Assembly: GCF_039539345.1 (NCBI RefSeq)
Contig: NZ_BAABCY010000065.1
Span: 5,046 to 69,045 of the forward strand
DNA length: 64,000 bases
Origin: Snuella lapsa
GTDB taxonomy: Bacteria > Bacteroidota > Bacteroidia > Flavobacteriales > Flavobacteriaceae
Reading direction: 5' to 3'
Part shown: in pieces, positions 63,971-64,000 of the stretch
How the letters are laid out: every line of letters begins with the position of its first letter
Numbering within the stretch: the stretch's first letter is position 1
Program-made: the position numbers and the translations under genes
Notes under the pieces: model-generated
Seen by the model: only the letters and a program-made list of their open reading frames with translations
Databases searched by the model: none
What the model was told of the DNA's origin: nothing

Positions 63971-64000
63971 GTTTTATAGGGTAGATTATTTTGCAATATT

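Noticed and set aside
61754..63996. Longer N-terminus of the LRR protein starting at 63996
   Set aside because: The signal peptide begins at the ATG at 63753. The extra 81 residues would bury it and cross two terminator-like hairpins.
1..64000. tRNA, rRNA, CRISPR array, transposase, phage or replication origin
   Set aside because: None was seen on reading both strands. The repeats present are short palindromes or an 80-bp tandem pair, without spacer regularity or linked enzymes.

Overview
The window is an AT-rich stretch of a Bacteroidota chromosome, most likely a marine Flavobacteriaceae. The signs are SusC/SusD outer-membrane pairs with FecR anti-sigma and ECF sigma genes, a type IX secretion C-terminal domain, promoters of the TAnnTTTG type, weak Shine-Dalgarno sequences, and typical flavobacterial fusions. 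No rRNA, tRNA, CRISPR array, phage or transposase gene was seen. Most genes lie on the minus strand.

Layout. (1) 1-4.6 kb: a SusC-type receptor cut by the left edge, its FecR anti-sigma factor and a divergent ECF sigma factor. (2) 4.6-11.5 kb: an S9 peptidase, a lipoprotein and two tandem TlpA-like thioredoxin lipoproteins. (3) 11.6-25.2 kb: a second SusC/SusD operon with its own FecR/ECF pair. It continues into a discoidin (F5/8C) lipoprotein, a large FG-GAP/ASPIC lipoprotein and a DUF5077-DUF3472-F5/8C lipoprotein, and ends at a clear terminator. This looks like a TonB-driven glycan uptake locus. (4) 25.2-38.9 kb: an assimilatory nitrate regulon. It holds a rubredoxin/nitrite-reductase-like protein, a nitrate reductase fused to its own FAD and BFD electron-input domains, NarK, a NarL-like regulator, a PilJ-domain kinase, a DUF4202 protein, NirD and NirB. 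(5) 39-45.7 kb: molybdenum functions, namely a YdeP-type oxidoreductase, a MobA/MocA-like nucleotidyltransferase, XdhC and an IorAB-type hydroxylase. (6) 45.8-54.3 kb: housekeeping genes (YheT hydrolase, adenine deaminase, TilS, PabB, an epimerase, a DEAD-box helicase). (7) 54.4-58.2 kb: a loose pocket of small accessory genes. (8) 58.3-64 kb: an ECF sigma/small protein/MscS unit, a TPR lipoprotein and a secreted leucine-rich-repeat protein.

The most interesting signals are non-coding. A conserved RNA-like leader of about 95 nt precedes two unrelated genes, nirB and the F5/8C lipoprotein. Its hairpin 3' arm can pair either with the 5' arm or with the start codon. In the nitrate region three intergenic segments carry a TACGTA palindrome exactly 8 nt upstream of a TAnnTTTG box, the likely signature of the local NarL-like regulator. 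Both fecR-susC gaps carry a terminator-like hairpin on the opposite strand, as expected for cis-antisense repressor RNAs like those described for Bacteroides PULs. A small palindromic repeat recurs just downstream of three genes.
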